Source of the DNA: G963669295 sp963669295
GTDB taxonomy: Bacteria; Bacteroidota; Bacteroidia; Flavobacteriales_D; CALLUQ01
Assembly (NCBI GenBank): GCA_963669295.1
Contig: OY769938.1
Coordinates: 992,001 to 1,056,000 of the forward strand
Direction: 5' to 3'
Length of the DNA stretch: 64,000 bases
The notes under the pieces were generated by a model that worked only from the letters and a program-made list of their open reading frames with translations, was not told the DNA's origin and ran no database searches. Made by a program: the position numbers and the translations under genes. Below, piece by piece: positions 8,939 to 17,388 of the stretch (positions are counted from its first letter, which is position 1; every line of letters starts with the position of its first letter).

Positions 8939-9142
8939 CTAGTTTGCTTTATAAATTGATGTCTCGTTTATCGCGTCAATAATTTGTTGTTTTTCTACTC
9001 CTTCTTTCACTTGCACTTTGGCACTGTTATTCTCCAACTCCACTGCATAATGCTCTACTCCTTCTACTGCTTCAATGGCTTCTTCTACCCTGGCCTTACA
9101 ATGCCCGCAAGTCATCCCTTCTACTTCTATGACGTATTCCAT
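8939..9142 (-). CDS. CopZ-like heavy-metal-binding protein (HMA domain)
   Basis: A 67-residue single-domain HMA protein. GMTCGHCKARVEEAI carries the canonical MxCxxC metal site, followed by the conserved GV and the final beta strand. Proteins of this kind carry Cu(I) in the cytoplasm to P-type ATPases or regulators. It is the first gene of a two-gene operon with the HMA lipoprotein and has its own consensus promoter. Confidence 0.9.
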   Translation of the reverse strand: MEYVIEVEGMTCGHCKARVEEAIEAVEGVEHYAVELENNSAKVQVKEGVEKQQIIDAINETSIYKAN

Positions 9143-9165
9143 ACGTATTAAGTTACAATTTATTG

Positions 9166-9194
9166 CAAAAATACGCTTTTTTTTGCCAAATCAA
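9166..9194 (-). promoter_or_regulatory. Promoter of the HMA operon
   Basis: On the minus strand, TTG (9194-9192), 18 bases, then TATTTTTG (9173-9166), a full match to TAnnTTTG, 24 bases upstream of the CopZ-like ATG. Confidence 0.6.
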
Positions 9195-9236
9195 GTTTTT
9201 TAAGGGTACTTTCACACCGCATTCAACTGGCCATAC

Positions 9237-10151
9237 ATGAGTACCTCTACTCCGCATAAAAAACCTGTAGCGTGGGCAATACTACTGTTCCTTGCCATCA
9301 TTTGGGGCACTTCGTTCATTCTCATCAAGCGCGGATTGTACGACAGCGATGGCAATGCCATTTATTCGGATGTACAAGTAGCAGCATTGCGTATGTTTAT
9401 GGCCTTTTTATGTTTGTTGCCCATTGCCATTAAGCACCTCCGCGAATTGGTAGGCAAGCACTGGAAGGGACTGTTAATTTCAGGACTGTTTGGCAATGGC
9501 ATTCCGGCCTTTTTGTTTGCTACAGCACAAACGCAGCTCGACAGTTCGTTTACCGGCATGCTCAACGCCCTGGTGCCACTTTTCACCGTGGTATTGGCCC
9601 TTTTATTTTTTAAAGCTCGCATTCGTTGGTACAATGGCATTGGCATCATCATTGGGTTGGGTGGAGCCATTGGCTTACTCACTACTGGCGGCATCGAAAC
9701 CCTGGGCACCGACTTAAGGTATGCCGCCCTGGTTATTGCCGCCACCATTTGCTACGCCATCAGTGTCAACGTCATCAAACACCACCTGGCCGAGGTTAAC
9801 CCCATTGTTATTACCTCCATTGCATTTGCCTACATTGGTCCGCCCATTGGCATTTACCTGCTTACTTCTAACTTTACCGAAGTGCTCACCACCAACGAAC
9901 ACGGCTGGTCCGCCCTCGGCTACCTGGCTATATTGGCAGTGGTAGGCACTGCATTGGCAGTAGTTGTATTCAATTACCTGGTAAAAATGACCAACCAAAT
10001 ATTTGCTTCATCCGTGACCTACCTCATCCCCATTGTGGCTATATTTTGGGGGGTATTGGATGGTGAAATAGTGAGCTGGTGGCATGCCTTGTGGATGAGT
10101 ATAATTTTAGGTGGGGTTTATTTGGTAAACAAATCAGCGAAGTCTCGCTGA
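9237..10151 (+). CDS. EamA/DMT-superfamily transporter
   Basis: A 304-residue inner-membrane protein with ten hydrophobic segments arranged as two EamA repeats. The first begins WAILLFLAIIWGTSFILIKRGL, the WGxxF pattern typical of drug/metabolite transporters, and the second begins at about residue 160 (AALVIAATICYAISVNVIKHHL). Members export metabolites, amino acids or drugs; the substrate here is unknown. It is probably monocistronic, since the promoter of rplU lies just after its stop. Confidence 0.9.
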   Translation: MSTSTPHKKPVAWAILLFLAIIWGTSFILIKRGLYDSDGNAIYSDVQVAALRMFMAFLCLLPIAIKHLRELVGKHWKGLLISGLFGNGIPAFLFATAQTQLDSSFTGMLNALVPLFTVVLALLFFKARIRWYNGIGIIIGLGGAIGLLTTGGIETLGTDLRYAALVIAATICYAISVNVIKHHLAEVNPIVITSIAFAYIGPPIGIYLLTSNFTEVLTTNEHGWSALGYLAILAVVGTALAVVVFNYLVKMTNQIFASSVTYLIPIVAIFWGVLDGEIVSWWHALWMSIILGGVYLVNKSAKSR

Positions 10152-10158
10152 AAATCGT

Positions 10159-10188
10159 TTGTCCATTCAATTTATTTTCATACTTTTG
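10159..10188 (+). promoter_or_regulatory. Promoter of rplU-rpmA
   Basis: TTG (10159-10161), exactly 19 bases, then TACTTTTG (10181-10188), a textbook Bacteroidota primary-sigma promoter about 38 bases before the rplU start. Confidence 0.7.
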
Positions 10189-10226
10189 CAGCCCAATTAA
10201 TTTTTGCGAAATAAAAATAACTTGAT

Positions 10227-10802
10227 ATGTACGCAATTGTAGAGATAGCAGGGCAACAAATGAAAGTTGAAAAAGACCAGCAGCTTTACGTACATCGTTT
10301 AGAAGGCAAAGAAGGTGACAAAGTTACCTTTGACAACGTTCTTTTAATCGATAACAACGGTAAAGTAAATGTTGGCGCCCCAGCTATAGAAGGTGCTGCC
10401 GTAACCGCAAAAATCATCGAGCACCTAAAAGGCGACAAAGTGATCGTCTTTAAAAAGAAACGAAGAAAAGGTTACAAAAAGAGAAACGGTCACCGTCAGT
10501 ACTTAACCCAAATTGAGATCGAGAAGATCATGGAGAAGGGTGCTAAGAAGCCTGCGAAAAAAGCAGCTGCGAAAAAGGCGGAAAAAACCGAAGAAGCAAA
10601 AGCGGAGGCTGCTGCGGAAGCAACAGCTGAAGTACCAGCAGTAGAAGAAGTAAAGGAGGAAAAGCCAAAAGCAGCTCCTAAAAAGAAAGCTGCTGCTAAG
10701 AAGCCCGCTGCTGAAAAGAAAGCTCCTGCAAAGAAAAAGGAAGCTAAAGCTGAAAAGCCAGAAGCTACTGAGGAGCCAAAAGAAGATAAAACAGAAGAAT
10801 AA
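10227..10802 (+). CDS. rplU: 50S ribosomal protein bL21 with a long Lys/Ala/Glu-rich C-terminal tail
   Basis: Residues 1 to ~103 are a normal bL21 (MYAIVEIAGQQMKVEKD, the core KKKRRKGYKKRNGHRQ), which binds 23S rRNA in the large subunit. The protein then continues for ~88 residues of alternating AKKPAKKAAAKK and EEAKAEAAAE type repeats, making 191 residues against the usual ~103. The tail resembles histone-H1/Alba-like low-complexity sequence and is probably disordered. It precedes rpmA by 20 bp in the usual rplU-rpmA order. Confidence 0.96.
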   Translation: MYAIVEIAGQQMKVEKDQQLYVHRLEGKEGDKVTFDNVLLIDNNGKVNVGAPAIEGAAVTAKIIEHLKGDKVIVFKKKRRKGYKKRNGHRQYLTQIEIEKIMEKGAKKPAKKAAAKKAEKTEEAKAEAAAEATAEVPAVEEVKEEKPKAAPKKKAAAKKPAAEKKAPAKKKEAKAEKPEATEEPKEDKTEE

Positions 10803-10822
10803 ACATTCAAACTTTATAAGCC

Positions 10823-11083
10823 ATGGCACATAAGAAAGGAGCCGGAAGCTCAAGGAACGGTAGAGAATCAGAAAGTAAACGGTTAGGCGTAAAGATCTTT
10901 GGAGGTCAAACCGCCATTGCCGGAAACATCATCGTTCGTCAGCGAGGTACCCAACACCATCCCGGTGAAAACGTTGGAATGGGAAAAGATCATACACTTT
11001 TTGCTTTGATCGACGGTACTGTTACATTCACCAAAAAAAGAAACAACAAATCGTATGTTTCGGTGGAGCCGATCACTGCATAA
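10823..11083 (+). CDS. rpmA: 50S ribosomal protein bL27
   Basis: An 86-residue protein beginning MAHKKGAGSSRNGRESESKRLGVK, the conserved N-terminus that reaches the peptidyl-transferase centre, then the conserved core RQRGTQHHPGENVGMGKDHTLFAL. There is no cleaved N-terminal extension of the Firmicutes type. It is co-transcribed with rplU and followed by a strong terminator. Confidence 0.98.
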   Translation: MAHKKGAGSSRNGRESESKRLGVKIFGGQTAIAGNIIVRQRGTQHHPGENVGMGKDHTLFALIDGTVTFTKKRNNKSYVSVEPITA

Positions 11084-11105
11084 AGGTAATCTCACATCAT
11101 ACTTT

Positions 11106-11141
11106 AAAACTCCTGATTTTACCTAAAGTCAGGAGTTTTTT
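11106..11141 (+). terminator. Rho-independent terminator after rpmA
   Basis: Arms AAAACTCCTGA (11106-11116) and TCAGGAGTTTT (11129-11139), an 11-bp perfect stem followed by further T residues. Confidence 0.9.
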
Positions 11142-11178
11142 ATTGGTATAAATAGTACATTTACAAAAAACAATAACC

Positions 11179-12450
11179 ATGCTCGAAGTTCCATTTATTA
11201 GGGAAAACAAAGAAGAGGTCATCGATCGTTTGACCATCCGGAATATGGATGCAAAAGACGACATTGAAAAAATATTAGCCGCAGACGTATTGCGCAGAAG
11301 CACACAGCAAGAATTAGACAACCAATTGGCGGAAAGCAATAAGATCTCGAAAGAAATTGGTGAACTTTTTAAAAGCGGAAGGGTGCAGGAAGCCAAAGCC
11401 TTACAGGCTCAAACCGCTACCATGAAAGAAAATGCCCATGCATTAAAAGAAAAGATGCAACAGATTGAGGAAGAGCTCAAGGATTTGCTTTACCAAATTC
11501 CCAATGCCCCTCAACATGGAGTACCCAAGGGCAATACCGAAGACGACAATGAAATTGTATTTGAGCATGGAGATGTTCCCGACTTGTACGAGGGTGCAAA
11601 GGCACACTGGGACCTCATTGAGCAATACGACATCATCGACTTTAAACTGGGAGTAAAAGTAACCGGAGCAGGGTTTCCTTTTTACAAAGGCAAAGGCGCA
11701 CGCCTACAGCGGGCATTGGTCAATTTCTTCCTCGATCGTGCTACTGCTGCCGGCTATGCCGAATACCAGCCCCCTTTATTGGTGAACGAAGCCTCTGGCT
11801 ATGGCACAGGGCAACTGCCCGACAAAGAAGGGCAGATGTATCATATGGAAAAAGACAACTTTTACCTCATTCCTACTGCAGAAGTGCCCATCACCAACAT
11901 CATGCGCGATGTGATTGTACCACCAGCCGATTTTCCGGTAAAAATGTGTGGATACACTCCTTGCTTTAGGAGAGAAGCGGGCGCATGGGGAGCACATGTA
12001 CGCGGATTGAACCGGTTGCACCAATTCGATAAAGTGGAAATTGTTCAGGTGGTAAAGCCCGAAAACTCATACGATACGCTCGATGAAATGGTAGACTATG
12101 TTAAAGGACTGTTGACAGCATTGGAGTTACCTTTCCGGGTAGCAAAATTATGTGGGGGCGACCTCGGCTTTGCTGCTGCACTTACCTTCGACATGGAAGT
12201 ATACTCTGCCGCACAGCAGCGTTGGTTGGAAGTAAGCTCTATCTCTAATTTCGAGTCGTTTCAAGCCAACCGTTTAAAGTTGCGCTACAAAGATCGCGAC
12301 GGCAAAACAAAATTGGCACATACTTTGAACGGTAGTGCATTGGCATTGCCTCGCATTGTGGCCGCGTTATTGGAAAACAATCAAACTCCTGAAGGCATTA
12401 AAATTCCTAAAGCATTGGTGCCTTACACCGGATTTGAAATGATCAATTGA
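11179..12450 (+). CDS. serS: Seryl-tRNA synthetase
   Basis: Charges tRNA-Ser in the cytoplasm. The 423-residue length is normal. The N-terminal ~110 residues form the long antiparallel coiled coil that contacts the tRNA variable arm. Class II motifs follow: motif 2 FRREAGAWG with HQFDKVE, and motif 3 in the C-terminal NGSALALPRIVAALLE. It heads a tightly packed group running to rsmA; the next gene overlaps its stop codon (ATGA). Confidence 0.98.
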   Translation: MLEVPFIRENKEEVIDRLTIRNMDAKDDIEKILAADVLRRSTQQELDNQLAESNKISKEIGELFKSGRVQEAKALQAQTATMKENAHALKEKMQQIEEELKDLLYQIPNAPQHGVPKGNTEDDNEIVFEHGDVPDLYEGAKAHWDLIEQYDIIDFKLGVKVTGAGFPFYKGKGARLQRALVNFFLDRATAAGYAEYQPPLLVNEASGYGTGQLPDKEGQMYHMEKDNFYLIPTAEVPITNIMRDVIVPPADFPVKMCGYTPCFRREAGAWGAHVRGLNRLHQFDKVEIVQVVKPENSYDTLDEMVDYVKGLLTALELPFRVAKLCGGDLGFAAALTFDMEVYSAAQQRWLEVSSISNFESFQANRLKLRYKDRDGKTKLAHTLNGSALALPRIVAALLENNQTPEGIKIPKALVPYTGFEMIN

Positions 12451-13019
12451 TGAACATGAAATACTATATCATTGCCCTGGCTGTAGTGCTTGTATCGTGC
12501 ATGCAAGATCGCTATGCCGATCAAATAAAAAGTTTGGAAGGACTCAACAATGTGCTCACAGAATCGGAGCAAAAGCTGGCAGCCATCGATACCAGCCGAT
12601 TGTTACTGGTTCGCGAAACCGTTGATTTTAACCTCAACTACATCGAAACTCATTACAACGACACCATTGATAAAGAGTTTGCCATTTTTCTTTCCAACTA
12701 CAACACAATAAGAAAGGGGTATAAACGGTTTAATCAAAAGTATACCAACCTCAAAAAGGAATTAGAATACTCGCGCAAGCAGATTATTGACCTCAAAGCC
12801 GATTTGGAAGCCAACCTTATTGACGAGAAAAAGGTGGAAGACTATTACCACACGGAAGAAATGGCGGTCAATACTTTTGAAGCCTCGTTGAAAAAGTTTT
12901 TAGAAGGGCTTGAGTTTTCTTTCGAACGGTTTGATGAATTGAACCCTGAGGTCGAAAAAATCGTAAACGACTTGAAAGCCGTTGCTGACAGCACGGCAAA
13001 TGCTGATGAAAATAGTTAA
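12450..13019 (+). CDS. Putative lipoprotein, coiled-coil, unknown function
   Basis: A protein of ~189 residues with a short hydrophobic leader ending in a lipobox-like VLVSC, then entirely charged helical sequence with heptad character (about residues 90-125, KKELEYSRKQIIDLKADLE). I do not recognise a family. The ATG at 12450 overlaps the serS stop; a second ATG at 12456 is equally possible. It overlaps the signal-peptide codons of the next TPR protein, so the two are probably translated together and may work together in the envelope. Confidence 0.75.
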   Translation: MNMKYYIIALAVVLVSCMQDRYADQIKSLEGLNNVLTESEQKLAAIDTSRLLLVRETVDFNLNYIETHYNDTIDKEFAIFLSNYNTIRKGYKRFNQKYTNLKKELEYSRKQIIDLKADLEANLIDEKKVEDYYHTEEMAVNTFEASLKKFLEGLEFSFERFDELNPEVEKIVNDLKAVADSTANADENS

Positions 13020-14844
13020 ATACATAGCAGCGCTTGCTTTATTGTGTTCCACCCTGGTGGCTACCGCACAAACTACCGACGAACAGTTGGCCGTGCAGTA
13101 CTTTCAAAATGGGGAATTCGATAAAGCTGCCATGTATTATGAAAAGCTCTACAGCAGAAATCCAACACGTACCTATTACGAATACTACATCAAATGCCTG
13201 GTAGAGTTAGACCGCATTAAGGATGCGGAAAAGGTGATTAAAAAGCAGCTCAAACGCGATCCTGCCAACCTCACCTACTATGTAGACATGGGCATGATGT
13301 ACAAATCGATCGGTGAAGAAACAAAGAGCAAGCAACAATTCGATCGCGCTTTAAAAGAATTGCGCAGCAACCAACGGCAGGTCATTAACCTGGCCAATGC
13401 TTTCATTAAAGTGAGCGAGCACGATTATGCCCTGGAAACCTATTTGAAAGGCCAGAAATTGATCAAACACTACCCATTTAACTTTGAGATTGCCAGCATT
13501 TATGGTTTAAAAGGCGATGTTGAACACATGGTGAACGAATACCTGGAGCTGCTCAATAACAATGAAGCCTACCTGCAAAGCGTGCAAAACTCATTGAGTA
13601 GGACCATCGATTTCGAAAATGATGAGGCGCGGGTAGACATTTTAAAAACACAACTGTTACGACGCATCCAGCGCCAACCTCAAAAAGACATCTATGCCGA
13701 AATGCTGATATGGCTATTCACGCAACGGAAAGACTTCAACTCAGCATTCATACAAACGCGCGCACTCGACAAGCGCAACAAAGGCATGGGCGAACGGGTG
13801 GTTGCTTTGGCACGGCTGTGCACCTCTAACAAAAACTATTCGGTGGCCATTAAGTGCTACGAATATGTGGTGGGAATTGGAGCCGAAGGGTATTATTATA
13901 CCCAAAGTAAAATTGAGCTGCTCAACACCATTCAACAAAAAATTACTTCGAGCAATTATAGCACCGAAGACTTAACCAAGTTGCAAACCAACTACCAATC
14001 TACCCTTGATGAGTTGGGCAAGTCTACTGCTACCGTATCGCTTATGCGCGATTATGCGCACTTGAAGGCTTTTTACTTGCACAATACCAACGATGCCATA
14101 CAACTGTTGGAAGAAACCATCAATCTTCCAGGCATTGACCGAAAAACGCAAGCCAAAGCCAAACTGGAGCTGGGCGACATCCTGGTGGTACAAGGAGAAA
14201 TTTGGGATGCCTCGCTTTACTTTTCGCAGGTAGACAAAGACTTTAAACACGACATTCTGGAGCATGAAGCAAAATTTAGAAATGCACGCATCTCCTATTA
14301 TACTGGCGACTTTGAGTTGGCACAATCGCGGTTAGATATCTTGAAAGCATCTACCTCCAAGCTCATTGCCAACGACGCCATGGATTTGTCGTTACTCATT
14401 ACCGACAACCTTGGGCTGGACACTACAAGAGCTCCCATGCTTACATTTTCTCGTGCCGATTTATTGACCTTCCAAAACAAGTTGGAAGAAGCCACGTTAG
14501 CCCTCGACTCCATCATTAGAGATTATCCGGGGCACGCCCTTACCGATGAAATCTTGTACCAGAAATACAAAATTTACTACAAGCAACGCAACTTCACAAA
14601 AGCGGCTGAATACCTTGAGCGCATTGTAGAGCAGCACGGCAAAGACATCTTAGGCGACGATGCACTGTTTAACCTCGCCTTGTTGAACGAAACGCAACTC
14701 AACAACCCCGAAAAAGCCAAAGAACTTTACAAGCAGTTTTTGATGGAACATGGGGGCAGCTTTTATGAAGCAGAAGCCCGAAAACGATTCCGAACACTGC
14801 GTGGCGATAAGTTGGAAAAGGAAGAACCCGAAGACTTTCACTAA
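13006..14844 (+). CDS. Exported tetratricopeptide-repeat protein
   Basis: A protein of ~612 residues with a signal peptide (MKIVKYIAALALLCSTLVATAQ) and TPR-like helical pairs throughout, clearest at the start (QYFQNGEFDKAAMYYEKLYSRNP) and near the end (YYKQRNFTKAAEYLERIV, NPEKAKELYKQFL). It is probably a periplasmic or outer-membrane-associated scaffold. I choose the ATG at 13006, inside the end of the preceding gene; ATG 13000 and a TTG at 12982 are also in frame. It overlaps the next gene by the TAATG arrangement. Confidence 0.85.
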   Translation: MKIVKYIAALALLCSTLVATAQTTDEQLAVQYFQNGEFDKAAMYYEKLYSRNPTRTYYEYYIKCLVELDRIKDAEKVIKKQLKRDPANLTYYVDMGMMYKSIGEETKSKQQFDRALKELRSNQRQVINLANAFIKVSEHDYALETYLKGQKLIKHYPFNFEIASIYGLKGDVEHMVNEYLELLNNNEAYLQSVQNSLSRTIDFENDEARVDILKTQLLRRIQRQPQKDIYAEMLIWLFTQRKDFNSAFIQTRALDKRNKGMGERVVALARLCTSNKNYSVAIKCYEYVVGIGAEGYYYTQSKIELLNTIQQKITSSNYSTEDLTKLQTNYQSTLDELGKSTATVSLMRDYAHLKAFYLHNTNDAIQLLEETINLPGIDRKTQAKAKLELGDILVVQGEIWDASLYFSQVDKDFKHDILEHEAKFRNARISYYTGDFELAQSRLDILKASTSKLIANDAMDLSLLITDNLGLDTTRAPMLTFSRADLLTFQNKLEEATLALDSIIRDYPGHALTDEILYQKYKIYYKQRNFTKAAEYLERIVEQHGKDILGDDALFNLALLNETQLNNPEKAKELYKQFLMEHGGSFYEAEARKRFRTLRGDKLEKEEPEDFH

Positions 14845-15152
14845 TGATTGTATACAACGTAACCGTTAACATCGACCACGACGTACACGACGAGTGGTTA
14901 CAATGGATGAAAGAAGTACACATTCCCGATGTGATGAATACCGGCTTGTTTATCGAAAACAAGATTTGCCGCATTTTGGCAGAAGAAGATGGCGGTAAGT
15001 CGTATGCCATTCAGTACACCTGTAAAGACATGGCCACCCTGGAACAATACCAGGAAATTTATGCTCCGAAACTACAACAAGACCATACCGAGCGGTATCG
15101 GGGCAAATTCGCTGCCTTTCGAACCTTGTTACAGGTAGTACATACTTCGTAG
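14844..15152 (+). CDS. DUF4286-like small protein
   Basis: A 102-residue protein (MIVYNVTVNIDHDVHDEWLQWMKEVHIPDVMNTG...) matching the small Bacteroidota family I know as DUF4286, a ferredoxin-like alpha/beta fold of unknown function. The HIPDVMNTGLF and LEQYQEIYAPKLQQDHTERY patches are the conserved parts. It sits directly before rsmA and starts within the stop of the TPR gene. Confidence 0.8.
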   Translation: MIVYNVTVNIDHDVHDEWLQWMKEVHIPDVMNTGLFIENKICRILAEEDGGKSYAIQYTCKDMATLEQYQEIYAPKLQQDHTERYRGKFAAFRTLLQVVHTS

Positions 15153-15153
15153 C

Positions 15154-15924
15154 ATGTCGTTTGTAAAAGCCAAAAAGCACCTCGGACAACACTTCTTGAA
15201 AGACGACAACATTTGTCGCAAAATTGTGAACAGCCTCTCTAAAGAAGGGTATAAAAAAATACTGGAAGTAGGGCCGGGCATTGGTGCCCTTACCAAATTC
15301 TTATTGGAAGAAGAGGCCTATGAAACACATGTTATCGATATCGATACCGAATCTATTGCCTACCTTCAACAGCACTACCCTCAACTGGAGTCGCGCATCA
15401 TTGAAGGCGACTTCCTAAAAATCGACCTTACTGAATTGTTCGATGAACCGGTAGCTGTAATTGGTAATTTTCCTTACAACATCTCGACGCAAATACTGTT
15501 TAGCGTATACCATCATCGCAATACCGTACCTGAAGTAGTGGGCATGTTTCAAAAAGAAGTGGCCCAGCGCATTGCAGAACCACCGGGCAGCAAAACCTAT
15601 GGCATTCTCAGTGTATTGATGCAAGCATTTTATACCATTGAATACCTGTTTACCGTCAGCGAGCATGTATTTACACCACCCCCAAAAGTAAAATCGGCAG
15701 TGATCCGCCTTACCCGCAACAGCATACAGCAACTGCCTTGCGATGAGGCCTTGTTCTTCACAGTAGTAAAAACAGCATTCAACCAACGACGAAAAACATT
15801 GCGCAACTCCCTCAAGCAATTGGCTACCGAAACTACCGATCCTATTTTTAATCAGCGGCCCGAGCAATTATCGGTGGAAGAGTTTATTCGCCTTACCCAG
15901 CTGGTGGGCACGAGTAGCTCCTGA
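15154..15924 (+). CDS. rsmA: 16S rRNA (adenine1518-N6/adenine1519-N6)-dimethyltransferase
   Basis: Dimethylates two adjacent adenines in helix 45 of 16S rRNA late in small-subunit assembly. The 256-residue protein has KKHLGQHFL at the N-terminus, the SAM motif EVGPGIGALT (residues 38-47) and the catalytic NFPYNIS (from Asn105, the N-L/F-P-Y motif IV), then the C-terminal helical domain with KTAFNQRRKTLRNSL. One base separates it from the preceding small gene. Also called ksgA. Confidence 0.97.
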   Translation: MSFVKAKKHLGQHFLKDDNICRKIVNSLSKEGYKKILEVGPGIGALTKFLLEEEAYETHVIDIDTESIAYLQQHYPQLESRIIEGDFLKIDLTELFDEPVAVIGNFPYNISTQILFSVYHHRNTVPEVVGMFQKEVAQRIAEPPGSKTYGILSVLMQAFYTIEYLFTVSEHVFTPPPKVKSAVIRLTRNSIQQLPCDEALFFTVVKTAFNQRRKTLRNSLKQLATETTDPIFNQRPEQLSVEEFIRLTQLVGTSSS

Positions 15925-15981
15925 CAGCAAAGACATACAGCCACATTCCCTCTGCCTTAACAGCAGTCTCAAAAGATATGT

Positions 15982-15989
15982 TAAATTTG
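15982..15989 (+). promoter_or_regulatory. Possible -7 element upstream of mgtE
   Basis: TAAATTTG fits TAnnTTTG and lies 37 bases before the mgtE ATG in the 102-bp gap after rsmA. I found no clear TTG element at the right spacing, so this is tentative. Confidence 0.35.
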
Positions 15990-16026
15990 TACCCATCAAC
16001 CAAGGTGCAACCTATAATGGAGTCGG

Positions 16027-17385
16027 ATGCAGTTCGAATTAACCAAACAATTTCTCGAAGAACTTCGTGAAGCAATTGCTTACGGAAAAGACTCCTTTAT
16101 ACCCGAACATATCACCGAACTCCACCCTGCCGACATCGCTGAGATTCTCGATGAGGTAACCATGCAGGAGGCGCAATACATTTACAAATTCTTAGAGGAA
16201 GAAAAGGCGGCCGATGTAATGGTACACCTGGAGGAAGATGTGCGGGAGAAATTCCTTGAATCGCTTACCTCCAAAGAAATTGCCGAGCAGGTTATTGAAA
16301 ACATCGACTCCGATGATGCAGCCGATGTAATTGCCGAACTTCCCGATGAGAAAAAAGAGGAAGTAATTTCTCACCTGGAAGATGAAGAACAAGCCAGCGA
16401 CATTGTTGACCTGCTTACTTACGATGAAGATTCGGCCGGTGGTTTGATGGGAAAAGAATTGGTGAAGGTGAATGAAAACTGGACGGTAGCCACCGCCATT
16501 CGAGAAATGCGCTCGCAAGCGGAAGATGTAGACCAGGTATACACCATTTATGTGGTAGACGATAAAGATACCTTGTTGGGACGGTTGTCGATCAAAAACT
16601 TGTTGTTCGCTTCGTCCTCCTCGCGCTCGCTTATCAAAGATTTGTTTACCGACAAGGTACGCTCAGTAACGGTAGAACAAACCTCTGAAGAGGTGGCCAA
16701 CCTCATGGAAAAATACGACCTGGTGGTACTCCCGGTGGTGGATGAAGAACAACGCTTGCTAGGGCGCATCACCATCGACGACGTGGTAGATGTGATCAAA
16801 GAAGAAGCAGAAAAGGATTACCAAATGGCTTCCGGCATTTCGGAAAAGGTAGAATCGTCTGATAAGGTTTGGCGACTATCGCGCGCCCGATTACCCTGGC
16901 TGCTTATTGGTTTAATTGGTGGCATACTGGGGGCACAAGTTATTGGGTTGTACGAAAACGAAATTCAGATTTATCCTGAAATGGCCTTTTTCATTCCACT
17001 TATTGCTGCGATGGGAGGTAATGTTGGGGTACAATCTTCCGCCATCATCGTACAAGGGCTGGCCAACAACTCGCTGGGTGTGCAAAGCATAGGCAATAAG
17101 TTGCTTAAAGAATTGGGAGTGGCCATGGTTAATGGCATCATTTGCTCCATCATTATTCTTGTGTACAACATATTTACCGCACAGCCCTTAAACCTTGGGC
17201 TTACCGTAAGCATCTCCCTGTTTTCGGTCATTATCTTTGCCGGACTGTTTGGCACTTTTGTTCCACTAGTTCTCAACAAATACAAGGTAGATCCTGCATT
17301 GGCTACCGGACCATTTATTACCACCATGAACGATGTATTTGGCTTGTTGCTTTACTTCGTTATTGGGTGGCTGATGTATTTCTAA
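16027..17385 (+). CDS. mgtE: Magnesium transporter MgtE
   Basis: A 452-residue Mg2+ channel of the inner membrane. In order: an acidic superhelical N domain (residues ~1-130, with repeats like LHPADIAEILDEV and DDAADVIAELPDEKKEEVI), two CBS domains (~135-255) that sense cytosolic Mg2+, a plug helix, and five membrane segments (~285-450) with the pore signature AAMGGNVGVQSSAIIVQGLA. All expected parts are present at normal length. It is followed after 3 bp by a GTG-started dehydrogenase gene and may be co-transcribed with it. Confidence 0.96.
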   Translation: MQFELTKQFLEELREAIAYGKDSFIPEHITELHPADIAEILDEVTMQEAQYIYKFLEEEKAADVMVHLEEDVREKFLESLTSKEIAEQVIENIDSDDAADVIAELPDEKKEEVISHLEDEEQASDIVDLLTYDEDSAGGLMGKELVKVNENWTVATAIREMRSQAEDVDQVYTIYVVDDKDTLLGRLSIKNLLFASSSSRSLIKDLFTDKVRSVTVEQTSEEVANLMEKYDLVVLPVVDEEQRLLGRITIDDVVDVIKEEAEKDYQMASGISEKVESSDKVWRLSRARLPWLLIGLIGGILGAQVIGLYENEIQIYPEMAFFIPLIAAMGGNVGVQSSAIIVQGLANNSLGVQSIGNKLLKELGVAMVNGIICSIIILVYNIFTAQPLNLGLTVSISLFSVIIFAGLFGTFVPLVLNKYKVDPALATGPFITTMNDVFGLLLYFVIGWLMYF

Positions 17386-17388
17386 CGC

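Noticed and set aside
10496..10853. Minus-strand open frames opposite the rplU tail, rich in Phe, Ala and Ser and membrane-like
   Set aside because: They are the reverse of a Lys/Ala/Glu low-complexity tail; the hydrophobic look is a by-product.
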